15,603 nucleotides of DNA, taken from NCBI GenBank assembly GCA_029857655.1, contig JAOUGR010000010.1:1-15603 (forward strand). Direction: 5' to 3'. Source of the DNA: Gammaproteobacteria bacterium (GTDB taxonomy: Bacteria; Pseudomonadota; Gammaproteobacteria; Steroidobacterales; Steroidobacteraceae). The translations under genes were made by a program, and so were the position numbers. The notes under the pieces were generated by a model, which was given only the letters and a program-made list of their open reading frames with translations, was not told where the DNA came from and ran no database searches. Positions 6,049-13,250 of the stretch are shown here, one piece after another; the first letter of the stretch is position 1; each line of letters starts with the position of its first letter.

Positions 6049-8166
6049 TCACTCGACGACGATCTCGGACTCCAGCATCGCGCTCAATTGGCGGACCAGG
6101 CGGGTCCAGGCCACTCGCGACTGGCTGCCGATCACATTGATACGCGGCAGGCCCGCACCCTTGACGATGTAATAGCCGGCGGCGGTGTTCTCGACGCCGT
6201 TCATCGTGCAAACGTCATTGGCGAGCAGGCAACTGAGCCCAAGACGCTCATAGCGGAAGCTGTCGAAGAACTTCAGGAATCCGCCCTGCAGGGCGGCAGC
6301 AACGCCGCCGCCACTGCCGCCACCTATGCTCGACAGGTTCTTGACGGCCCGCTGGCTGATCCTGTGCTTCGACCGGTCGCCGGCTGGAGTCTGGAATCTG
6401 GCGTCGAAGGACACCGGCATCCAGTTGAATATCTCAAGATTTTCCACCCGGCCGGACAGGCGGCCGGTGATCATCCCGAATGAAAACGTGCTGGTCACGA
6501 GTTCCAGGTCAAGATTCTCCACGTCAATGCTGGCGTGCAGGCGCGGAAACCTGCCGAGCGGGTCGCTCAGGCTCAGGTCGCGCACGACGATGCGGCCGTC
6601 GAAAACGGCAGCCTCGATGTTCCCATCAAGCGTCACGACGCCCTGCGAAAGCTGCAAACCTGGAATGCGGCCCGAGATCGTGCCGGAAAACGCCGGCCAT
6701 CCGAGCGTGCGGTTAAGCAATGCGACACTGATCGGCCGGAGCTCGGCGTCGAATCGCAGATACATCTGATCGGTGCCGGCGTGGCGTATTTGCAGCGTCT
6801 CGATCGCGATACCGCCGTCGAAGATTGGCAGCAACACCGGTTCCAGTAACCGGAAATGGCGTCCGGTGGTCGTGAAGGGCAGTTCGACGGCGCCGAACTC
6901 GATTCCCCAGAGATTCGCCGATTCCCAGGAGAGGCTCGACCGGACCGAATTGTCGTCGACTTCCCCTGCAAGCTCGCTGCGCGACGCATCGTCGAACCAG
7001 TTGAGTGTGCCACCGAGCCCGCTGACCGACAGCGAGCCGGTCTGGCTATCGAGCGTGACCTGGTTAAATGTCAGCTGTGCCCGGCCCGGAAGGCCATCGG
7101 CGACATCCACTTCCCCATGGACATGCCCAAGGCCCTCGATGTCCTTCAGCGAAGTCCGGATCAGGTATGGCTGCACGTACGCGGGCAACGCGCTCGCGAG
7201 ATCGAGATCTGAAATGGTGAGCTTCGCCTGTCGAAGCATGGATTCGCCGGCAAGATCCAGCGTCGCGGATCCGGATACGACAGCAACCCCATCATGCACC
7301 AGCGAAAACTCGCGCGCGCCAAATCGAGTTGCGTCGGATGAAAGTGTGCCGGCGAAATCCACGGACATTCGATGTGCGCCAAAATCCAGGAACACCGGAT
7401 CGCTGTAGGCCTGGCCGCCAGTCAGGGCGAGGCTGCCATCGGTCGCGAAATCGCCCGCGGCATCGACAACGAGCTTGACGTTGAGTTTGCCGGCGACCGC
7501 CTCGCCGGCAAGCGAGCCTGCCGCGTCTGCGAAGTCGAGGCCTGCTATCTCGAGATCCACATTAGCAGTCGTGACGTCGTCGTTGCGGCCACCGGCCTTT
7601 AATCGCCCGGAGGCGCGCCCCGCGGCCGTGAACTCTTCCGGTAGCCTGAACCATGGAACAGCGATCGTGGCCATCGCCGCGATGTCGATTTCCGAGAGGG
7701 ACGAATCAAGCGCCCAATTGGAGCCATGGAGGAGCAAGTCCACGCTGGCGCGAGCGCCGGCCAACGCAACGGAGTCAAGGTGCAGCCTGAGACTCCCGTC
7801 GGCCTGCCTGCGCGCGCTGAATCCCGTGTTCTGGCCGCCGAGACTTCCGAGCGCGCCGCTGATGCGACCGGCTTTGCAGCTGAGCAGATCGCCGGAAACC
7901 AAGAGTTCCGCGCAGTCGATCGAAACCGCGGACAAGGGTCCGGTCGCGGCAATTCCGCGGATGCGGGCGGCACGAACACCGGCCTTCCCGGCAGAGCCCT
8001 CGCTCGGCGTCCAGGTGAAGCCGAGATCCTCGATCCGCAGTCCCTCAAATTCCGCTCGCCCGACCTGGAGACTGATCTTGCTGGCGGCAAGCACCGGGTT
8101 CGCCGCGGCAAGGCAGGCAATCATGACGAACGCGCGGGCGTGGAGACGTTTCGGGCTGCGAGGCAT
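6049..8166 (-). CDS. Periplasmic AsmA/YdbH-like protein
   Basis: A 705-residue protein beginning MPRSPKRLHARAF, with a basic n-region, a hydrophobic core and a likely cleavage site after NPVLA (about residue 27). The rest has no further membrane segment. It is made of repeated beta-strand-like units alternating with short loops (SLRLHLDSVAL, AKLTISDLDLA, AQLTFNQVTLDSQTG and many others), the pattern of AsmA-like proteins (YdbH, YhdP, TamB) that form lipid-conducting beta structures between the membranes. The conserved-looking C-terminal half includes LSGRVENLEIFNW, a Gly-rich turn (SSIGGGSGGG) and FFDSFRYERLGL. The frame is open 54 codons upstream, but that stretch gives no signal peptide, so the ATG at 8166 is preferred although its ribosome site is poor. 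YdbH is normally 880 residues and membrane-anchored. The DUF1318 neighbour supports this family; lipid transport is inference. Confidence 0.7.
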   Translation of the reverse strand: MPRSPKRLHARAFVMIACLAAANPVLAASKISLQVGRAEFEGLRIEDLGFTWTPSEGSAGKAGVRAARIRGIAATGPLSAVSIDCAELLVSGDLLSCKAGRISGALGSLGGQNTGFSARRQADGSLRLHLDSVALAGARASVDLLLHGSNWALDSSLSEIDIAAMATIAVPWFRLPEEFTAAGRASGRLKAGGRNDDVTTANVDLEIAGLDFADAAGSLAGEAVAGKLNVKLVVDAAGDFATDGSLALTGGQAYSDPVFLDFGAHRMSVDFAGTLSSDATRFGAREFSLVHDGVAVVSGSATLDLAGESMLRQAKLTISDLDLASALPAYVQPYLIRTSLKDIEGLGHVHGEVDVADGLPGRAQLTFNQVTLDSQTGSLSVSGLGGTLNWFDDASRSELAGEVDDNSVRSSLSWESANLWGIEFGAVELPFTTTGRHFRLLEPVLLPIFDGGIAIETLQIRHAGTDQMYLRFDAELRPISVALLNRTLGWPAFSGTISGRIPGLQLSQGVVTLDGNIEAAVFDGRIVVRDLSLSDPLGRFPRLHASIDVENLDLELVTSTFSFGMITGRLSGRVENLEIFNWMPVSFDARFQTPAGDRSKHRISQRAVKNLSSIGGGSGGGVAAALQGGFLKFFDSFRYERLGLSCLLANDVCTMNGVENTAAGYYIVKGAGLPRINVIGSQSRVAWTRLVRQLSAMLESEIVVE

Positions 8167-8415
8167 TTCGTAGCTAGAGTAAGGCGGAACCGCGGACAGT
8201 CCAAATGACGGCCGAGCTGCGGGCCCGCCGGCGGGTGCGTGTACCGGCGGCAGCCGTTTTTCGAGATATTTCGTGCCATTGGAAACTTCCCCGGACGCAT
8301 GTTGATTCGGGGCTCCACCGTTCGGCAATTGGTGGCGACTAAACCAGCGTATATGGTTGCAGCAGTGCTGCCGGCAGCCTGCAGGTTTCCATATTGCCCC
8401 AGGAAGGAGAGCGCC
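8167..8415. other. 249-bp divergent intergenic region
   Basis: This is the longest gene-free stretch in the window. It separates the minus-strand AsmA-like gene from the plus-strand YCII remnants and must hold promoters for both. It is less GC-rich in the part near 8255-8400, with TATATG at about 8350. No well-spaced -35/-10 pair was convincing on either strand. A GC-rich inverted stretch (GGGCCCGCCGGCGGG) lies near 8222. An AGGAAGGAG ribosome site at 8401-8409 precedes the first YCII remnant. No coding signal was seen. Confidence 0.4.
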
Positions 8416-8640
8416 ATGGAGTGCCTTTGCCTGATCTACAACGAAGAACGGGAATGGTGGAAGATGCTGAAAGCCGAGTCCGGGAAAATCATGGGCGAGT
8501 TTTTTGCGTGGAACCCAGATTCATGCGGCCAGGACTGAGAGTTCGAGGTGCGGCAGCTGTTCAAAATAGAGAAATTCGGTCCAAGCGGAGCCGTTGAACG
8601 CTGCCACGAGATCGGGATCGGATCGAAGAAGACGCCATGA
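8416..8640 (+). pseudogene. YCII/DGPF-domain protein, broken copy 1 (internal deletion and stop)
   Basis: The first 32 residues (MECLCLIYNEEREWW through KIMGEFFAW) match the N-terminus of DGPF-type YCII-related proteins, which usually begin MKYLCLIY and continue with a MGEYFAF-like stretch. After a few unrelated residues there is a TGA at 8536-8538. The same reading frame then continues EFEVRQLFKIEKFGPSGAVER, which resembles the family C-terminus (EVRQ[VL]FE...DFG), up to a TGA at 8638-8640 that overlaps the next ATG. The whole middle of the domain, about 45-50 residues including the DGPF motif, is missing. A strong AGGAAGGAG ribosome site remains. Full-length relatives are about 115-140 residues of unknown function. 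The gene is almost certainly nonfunctional, unless the deletion is an assembly error. Confidence 0.65.
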
Positions 8641-8943
8641 GATTCGTCTGCCTCGGGTATCTTGACGTTGAAAAGTGGGACACCCTGGGCGCCGGTGAGC
8701 AGAAGAATATAGTCGACGAGTGCATCTCAGTGGAGGAATGGGAGGGCGATGGTAAGCGACGGCCCGTTTGCCGAAACCAAGGAAATACTGGGCGGCACCC
8801 TGATTCTCGAAGCTGCGGACAGGGCGGAGGCGATCCGGCCGATAGCCAGGCACCCCGGGATCCGCATGGGCTCATTCGAAATTCGGCCTGCTGACCAGGC
8901 ATTCATGGCGGAGCATCCGGTTCTCAGGAACATGCAGGAGTAA
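8637..8943 (+). pseudogene. YCII/DGPF-domain protein, broken copy 2 (internal deletion with frameshift)
   Basis: The frame starting at ATG 8637 gives MRFVCLGYLDVEKWD and EQKNIVDEC, a typical YCII/DGPF N-terminus. At about 8721-8730 the family match switches to the +1 frame: [19 protein letters not shown] from 8728, then [16 protein letters not shown] and [13 protein letters not shown], ending in TAA at 8941-8943. Between the two parts about 28-30 family residues are missing (the usual NGH-x-GGEALQ region), so the lesion is a deletion not divisible by three. The original start overlapped the previous stop (ATGA), and the end lies three bases before ybaA. An internal ATG at 8749 could still yield a 64-residue fragment with the DGPF motif. 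Function of intact relatives is unknown. Confidence 0.75.
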
Positions 8944-8946
8944 TTC

Positions 8947-9306
8947 ATGAGTTATGTGGATGGAATCGTGGTGCCGGTACCGAGGAAAAATCTCGCTGCA
9001 TACCGGCGAATGGCAAGAAAATCGGGAAAGGTCTGGCGCGAACACGGCGCAAGCCAGTACGTCGAATGCGTCGCGGACGATGTGAAGCCTGGCAAGCACA
9101 CATCATTCCCTCAGAGCGTCAAGCTCAAGCGTGGCGAAGTCGTGGTGTTCTCGTGGATCAGGTACAAGTCGCGCAAGCAACGTGATCGTGTGCTTGCCAG
9201 GGTCATGAACGACCCGCGACTGAGGAAAATGATGAATCCGAAGGCAATGCCATTCGACGCCGGGCGCATGTTCTGGGGTGGGTTCAAACCCATCGTCGAA
9301 CTCTGA
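8947..9306 (+). CDS. ybaA: DUF1428 family protein YbaA
   Basis: An intact 119-residue soluble protein that agrees with E. coli YbaA (117 residues) from end to end. [59 protein letters not shown] and [13 protein letters not shown] correspond to YbaA's YVDGFVV, VECWASDVPDGK, EEVVFSWIEYPSKE, MSDPRM and MPFDGKRMIYGGF. The domain is a ferredoxin-like dimeric alpha/beta-barrel type; the biochemical role is unknown. DUF1428 genes often stand beside YCII/DGPF genes, as here. The two broken genes in front are only three bases away, so ybaA relied on their transcription and may now be expressed from the same upstream promoter. The stop is 23 bases before the ABC ATPase start. Confidence 0.92.
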   Translation: MSYVDGIVVPVPRKNLAAYRRMARKSGKVWREHGASQYVECVADDVKPGKHTSFPQSVKLKRGEVVVFSWIRYKSRKQRDRVLARVMNDPRLRKMMNPKAMPFDAGRMFWGGFKPIVEL

Positions 9307-9329
9307 TATTCAATGTGCCTGAGGGCGGG

Positions 9330-10268
9330 ATGCGCGCCATTATCTCGATCTCCGGACTGACGAAGACCTATGCGTCCGGGCAGCACGCACTCAAGAACGT
9401 CAACCTGGAAATCCGCGAAGGTGAGATCTTTGCGCTGCTCGGACCCAATGGTGCGGGCAAGACGACCCTGATCAGCATCATCTGCGGAATCGTGACCGCG
9501 TCGAGCGGCACGGTGCTTGTGGATGGCCACGACATCGTCACCGATTACCGCGCCGCCAGATCGAGGATCGGCCTCGTGCCGCAGGAGTTGGTGGCCGACG
9601 CCTTTGAGACGGTCCGGGCGACCGCCGGATTCAGCCGGGGCCTGTTTGGTCGTGCGCCCAACCCAGGTTATGTCGAGAGTGTATTGCGCGACCTGTCGCT
9701 CTGGGACCGGCGCAACGACATCATCATGACGCTGTCCGGTGGCATGAAGCGGCGCGTGATGATCGCCAAGGCGCTCTCGCATGAACCGCGCATCCTGTTC
9801 CTGGATGAACCGACTGCCGGTGTTGACGTCGAATTGCGGCGCGACATGTGGGCATTGGTACGCCGGCTGCGCGACAGCGGCGTGACGATCATCCTGACCA
9901 CCCATTACATAGACGAAGCCGAGGAGATGGCCGACCGGATCGGCGTGATCAGCCAGGGCGAGCTGATCGTCGTCGAGGACAAGATCCGGTTGATGCGAAA
10001 GCTCGGCAAGAAGCAGCTGACACTCCACTTGCAGGATCCCATGGCGTCCATCCCGGCCGGACTCGAGGCCTGGAAACTGGCGCTGAATGCCGGCGGATCC
10101 GAACTCGAGTACACCTTCGACACGAATGAGGAACAGACGGGTATTCCTGCACTGTTACGGCGGCTGTCGGAACTGGGCGTCGCGTTCAAGGACCTCCACA
10201 CGAGGCAAAGTTCGCTCGAGGAAATTTTCGTCAACCTCGTCAGCGAGCGAAAGGGATTCAGGCAATGA
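9330..10268 (+). CDS. ABC-2 exporter ATP-binding subunit (second, YadG-related)
   Basis: A 312-residue ATPase with Walker [10 protein letters not shown] (38-46), Q-loop Gln85, signature LSGGM (135-139), Walker B ILFLDE (155-160) and switch His192. It shares long motifs with the YadG protein in this window ([18 protein letters not shown]) but differs in the segment after the Q-loop and in the C-terminal region, so it is a paralog, not a recent copy. The frame could start at GTG 9315; the ATG at 9330 is preferred because GAGG lies five bases before it and the product then begins at the usual family position. It overlaps the permease gene by four bases (ATGA). Cargo is unknown; relatives include NodI-type and drug-export ATPases. 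Confidence 0.9.
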   Translation: MRAIISISGLTKTYASGQHALKNVNLEIREGEIFALLGPNGAGKTTLISIICGIVTASSGTVLVDGHDIVTDYRAARSRIGLVPQELVADAFETVRATAGFSRGLFGRAPNPGYVESVLRDLSLWDRRNDIIMTLSGGMKRRVMIAKALSHEPRILFLDEPTAGVDVELRRDMWALVRRLRDSGVTIILTTHYIDEAEEMADRIGVISQGELIVVEDKIRLMRKLGKKQLTLHLQDPMASIPAGLEAWKLALNAGGSELEYTFDTNEEQTGIPALLRRLSELGVAFKDLHTRQSSLEEIFVNLVSERKGFRQ

Positions 10269-11041
10269 GAGCCATCGCTTTCAACCGACATGGCGTCTGG
10301 GCGATTTACCGCTTCGAGCTGGCGCGCTTTCTTCGCACGCTGCTGCAGAGCGTACTGACGCCGGTGATCACGACATCGCTTTACTTTGTCGTGTTCGGCG
10401 CGGCCATTGGCGCAAGGATGACCGAGGTCGACGGCGTGCCCTATGGCGCATTCATCGTTCCGGGCCTGATCATGTTGTCCGTATTCATGGAGAGCATTTC
10501 CAACGCCTCGTTCGGCATCCATTTTCCGAAATTCACCGGCACAATCTTCGAACTCCTGTCGGCGCCGGTTTCCGCGTTCGAGATCGTGCTCGCCTATGTA
10601 GGCGCGGCGGCGACGAAGTCCGTCGGACTTGCACTCATCATCCTGGCTACGGCGTCTGTTTTCGTGCCGATCCATATCCTGCACCCGTTCTGGATGGTCG
10701 CATTCCTCGTGCTGACCGCGATCACATTCTGTCTTTTCGGCTTCATCATCGGCATCTGGGCGAGGAACTGGGAGCAGATGCAGATCGTGCCGATGCTGAT
10801 TGTCACGCCGCTGACATTCCTGGGCGGCGCGTTCTACTCAATCGACATGCTGCCCCCGGCGTGGCGCACGGTCACGTTGTTCAACCCGGTCGTTTACCTG
10901 ATCAGCGGCTTCCGCTGGACATTCTTCGGCAGCGCCGATGTCGATGTCGGCACCAGCCTGGGAATGACGCTGGTTTTCCTGCTCACGTGCCTGGCGCTGG
11001 TAGCCATGATTTTCAGGACGGGCTATCGGCTGAAGAACTGA
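10265..11041 (+). CDS. ABC-2 type permease (second, YadH/NodJ-related)
   Basis: A 258-residue membrane protein with six likely helices (near 30-50, 62-80, 104-130, 138-165, 172-193, 227-249) and the ABC-2 permease motifs: [32 protein letters not shown], and [23 protein letters not shown] followed by [13 protein letters not shown]. These are the same positions as in the YadH protein 6 kb away, so the two systems are paralogs. The start codon overlaps the stop of the ATPase gene, which fixes the start and shows the partners. The gene ends nine bases from the stop of the convergent gene. Substrate unknown. Confidence 0.9.
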   Translation: MRAIAFNRHGVWAIYRFELARFLRTLLQSVLTPVITTSLYFVVFGAAIGARMTEVDGVPYGAFIVPGLIMLSVFMESISNASFGIHFPKFTGTIFELLSAPVSAFEIVLAYVGAAATKSVGLALIILATASVFVPIHILHPFWMVAFLVLTAITFCLFGFIIGIWARNWEQMQIVPMLIVTPLTFLGGAFYSIDMLPPAWRTVTLFNPVVYLISGFRWTFFGSADVDVGTSLGMTLVFLLTCLALVAMIFRTGYRLKN

Positions 11042-11050
11042 TGCGACTGG

Positions 11051-11827
11051 TCAACCGCCGTCGGCGGTCATCGGCATCGGTGGCAGCTGGCTGACAAGCT
11101 TCCTGCCCGCGGCCAGGAATGCCTCGTCAAAGCATTGCCACAGCGCCGCAGGGTCATTCTGCGCCGCGTCAAGGTTGCGGATTGTGCAGAATTCCTGCGC
11201 GCTTTCTTCAGGCGGTGCGGCTTCTGCCGCGGGGCTGGCATGCGGCTTCACCGAGGGATCGATCGCGACGGGTTTCCGGTGCAGTGGCGCATGGACATAC
11301 CGTAATTCCCTGCCGGGCGCGAGCAGTTTCCCGTCGCGGCTGATCAGACGCCAGACGAGCGAAAAGCCGGGGCGCAGCACGTCAGTACTCGCGGCTGCAC
11401 GCAGGCCGATCCAGGTGATCGTGATGTCGAGCATGACGGCGCCCTGAGGTCTCTGCGGCAGTTCGTCCACTGTGAGCGACTGAATCCGGCCGGGCGGCCG
11501 ACGCGCTATGGGTTCGTACGTCCCCGTGCGGCCAGCGTCCTTTAGTGCCAACAGGACTGCTTCCGCAATGTGCCGGCCGGGTTCAAAACCCTCACGCTCG
11601 ATGATTTCCCGCAAGGTCTTGCTCCGTTTCCTGTCAATGAGGCCGGTGAGCCCCACGAACGAGAGGTCGAAGTCCGTGCACACGAAGATTTTTCCCTCGA
11701 GGCCAGGCGTCAGCACGGAGTACTCGACCGACGTGCCGGCCGTCTTGGATGGGTCGTCCGCGGACGCCGGCAATATGCCGCCGGAAATTGCGAGAAGCGA
11801 TACGAGGATACGGATGGCTGGCGGCAT
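11051..11827 (-). CDS. Secreted protein of unknown function
   Basis: A 258-residue protein not recognised from any family. It begins MPPAIRILVSLLAISGG, a clear signal sequence with a probable cleavage after PASA (about residue 23), so it should be periplasmic or exported. The frame is open 13 codons farther, but the ATG at 11827 has GGGAGG seven bases upstream and places the signal peptide at the N-terminus. Visible blocks are SVLTPGLEGKIFVCTDFDLSF, VMLDITITWIGLRAA, and a Pro/Ala-rich linker before a C-terminal region with two cysteines (EFCTIRNLD, LWQCFDEAFL). A domain with beta strands and a helical tail is plausible. It diverges from the receiver gene across 106 bases and converges on the second ABC permease. 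No function is proposed. Confidence 0.75.
   Translation of the reverse strand: MPPAIRILVSLLAISGGILPASADDPSKTAGTSVEYSVLTPGLEGKIFVCTDFDLSFVGLTGLIDRKRSKTLREIIEREGFEPGRHIAEAVLLALKDAGRTGTYEPIARRPPGRIQSLTVDELPQRPQGAVMLDITITWIGLRAAASTDVLRPGFSLVWRLISRDGKLLAPGRELRYVHAPLHRKPVAIDPSVKPHASPAAEAAPPEESAQEFCTIRNLDAAQNDPAALWQCFDEAFLAAGRKLVSQLPPMPMTADGG
11054..11068. terminator. Short hairpin between convergent genes, possible terminator
   Basis: ACCGCC (11054-11059) and GGCGGT (11063-11068) can pair around a three-base GTC loop, just past the stop of the ABC permease and inside the last codons of the convergent secreted-protein gene. It has no T-tract, so termination activity is uncertain. Confidence 0.25.
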
Positions 11828-11933
11828 TTTTTGCCTCCCGGTGCCCATTGGGCGACCCGCCGTCAACTATAAGGCCGAAGGCGCCTGGACACCCGCCTAA
11901 GTTACACTTCGCAAGGCTCGTTCCGGGAGAGAC

Positions 11934-13250
11934 ATGATGCAGGGAAGGCGCGCTCTGGTAGTTGACGATTCCAAGTCCGCGCGGGTCGTCCTGAGCCGGA
12001 TGCTCGAGAAATTCGGGATTGAAGTCGACAGCGCCGATTCGGCCGAATCGGCGCTTGAATACCTCAGGGACCACCACCCGGAAGTGATCTTCATGGATCA
12101 CATGATGCCCGGCATGGACGGCCTGCAGGCCGTGCGCGAGATCAAGGCGAACCCCGCGCTCGCCACCATCCCGGTGATGATGTACACGTCCCAGGAGGGT
12201 GAGCTTTACGCCGGTGAGGCGCGCGCATCCGGCGCCGTGGGCGTGTTGCCGAAATCCATTCGCCCGATAGACGTGACAAAGGCGCTGTACCAGCTCGGGT
12301 TGCTGCGCGAAAGGCGCGACGAGGAGCCTTCGGCCCTGCAACCGGTCGGTAGCGGCGCAGGATTGCCGGCGGGTGAGCCTGCCTCACTGGCGTTGTCCGG
12401 GTCGGCCGATGCGCGCCTGCGCAGGCTTATCGAGGCCATGCTCAGGGAACAGAGCATCGAGTTGCGGAGATTCATCATCGCATCGCTCGACTCACAGGTT
12501 CATCGTGTCGTGACTGAATTGCGGCCGAAGGAACCTGCAGAACCCGGCGGAAACGCGGAGCTCGAGCCCGTGGTCGAGTCGCCCGCGGCGCGGCCCTGGG
12601 GCTGGATCCTGGCGACCGTTTCTACCCTCGTCGCCCTGGTCGTGGTGAGTGTGCTGTATTGGCAGTCCGGGACAGCGACCGAACAGGCGCAACGCGCATT
12701 CGAGGCGGTCACGGCTTCCAACGCAGCGCTGACCAAGGCCATCGAGAAATGGCGCGTCGTCAGCGAGCGGCAGCCTGCCACTGATGAACTCCAGGAGCAG
12801 CGCGCGCTGGTGCTGTCGGTGCCATTCGGCGAACCGCCGCTCGGGCCAGTACGCCTGGAAGCGCTGCGCACGCTCGTGGCCCAGCTCGAACGCGCAGCCA
12901 TCGGCGGTATCGTGCGGGCTGAGGTCTATTCGGGCAGCTTCTGCCTGTCCGGCAATGGCGAGCAGGGCTATACGCTCGCCCCGGCGGCGACGGCCGCCTC
13001 GCAATGCGAGCAGATGGGCAATCCATATGACGATACCCAGGGGGGCGCGGCAAGACCGCCGATCGGATTCGCGAACCTGGCGGCGACGATACGTCGGCGC
13101 ACTGATGGGGCAATAGATCTCGAGCTTGCGCCGGGGCCACGCGATCGGCTGGCGGTTTCCTATCCACCCATCGACCAGGCGACATCCGGCCAGTGGAATG
13201 CGGCGGCGCAGTCCAACAACCGCATCGAGATCAGCGTCATTCCGCGATGA
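11934..13250 (+). CDS. Membrane-anchored response-regulator receiver protein with a periplasmic domain
   Basis: A 438-residue protein with an unusual layout. Residues 5-123 are a CheY-type receiver with the acidic pair D11-D12, phosphoacceptor D55 (VIFMD), T85-S86 and Lys107 (LPKS), so it should be phosphorylatable. Residues about 158-198 are a charged helix. A Pro-rich linker leads to one membrane helix (222-243). After it come a probable coiled coil (246-290) and a periplasmic domain (290-438). This last part has LSVPFGEPPL, a G-x-V-x-A-E-x-Y-S-G stretch, two cysteines (337 and 358) that could pair, and the end NNRIEISVIPR. That ending recalls OmpA/MotB domains (NRRVEI), although the usual GHTD motif is not present. 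A receiver joined to an outward-facing domain is rare: the signal could run from the cytoplasm outward. It starts with ATGATG and overlaps the next gene by ATGA. Confidence 0.8.
   Translation: MMQGRRALVVDDSKSARVVLSRMLEKFGIEVDSADSAESALEYLRDHHPEVIFMDHMMPGMDGLQAVREIKANPALATIPVMMYTSQEGELYAGEARASGAVGVLPKSIRPIDVTKALYQLGLLRERRDEEPSALQPVGSGAGLPAGEPASLALSGSADARLRRLIEAMLREQSIELRRFIIASLDSQVHRVVTELRPKEPAEPGGNAELEPVVESPAARPWGWILATVSTLVALVVVSVLYWQSGTATEQAQRAFEAVTASNAALTKAIEKWRVVSERQPATDELQEQRALVLSVPFGEPPLGPVRLEALRTLVAQLERAAIGGIVRAEVYSGSFCLSGNGEQGYTLAPAATAASQCEQMGNPYDDTQGGAARPPIGFANLAATIRRRTDGAIDLELAPGPRDRLAVSYPPIDQATSGQWNAAAQSNNRIEISVIPR
12030..12055. repeat. 26-bp perfect palindrome inside the receiver coding region
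   Basis: The arm AGCGCCGATTCGG (12030-12042) is followed directly by its exact complement (12043-12055) with no spacer. It encodes the Ser-Ala-Asp-Ser-Ala-Glu-Ser-Ala stretch at receiver residues 32-40, so the alternating Ser/Ala codons explain part of the symmetry. It could form a cruciform or an mRNA hairpin about 100 bases into the message. Confidence 0.6.

Noticed and set aside
8167-8415. A small RNA or riboswitch in the longest intergenic region
   Set aside because: No consistent stem set, known riboswitch core or terminator with U-tract was seen.
8239-8538. A 99-residue frame extending the first YCII remnant upstream
   Set aside because: The extra N-terminal part has no family match, whereas the ATG at 8416 has a strong ribosome site and gives the family N-terminus.
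9111-10028. 305-codon minus-strand frame opposite ybaA and the second ABC ATPase
   Set aside because: Same cause: the shadow of strongly biased third positions in the real genes. No start signal or family resemblance.
10087-11094. 335-codon plus-strand frame over the second permease
   Set aside because: It overlaps two well-supported genes in another frame and its translation is Arg/His-rich with no domain.
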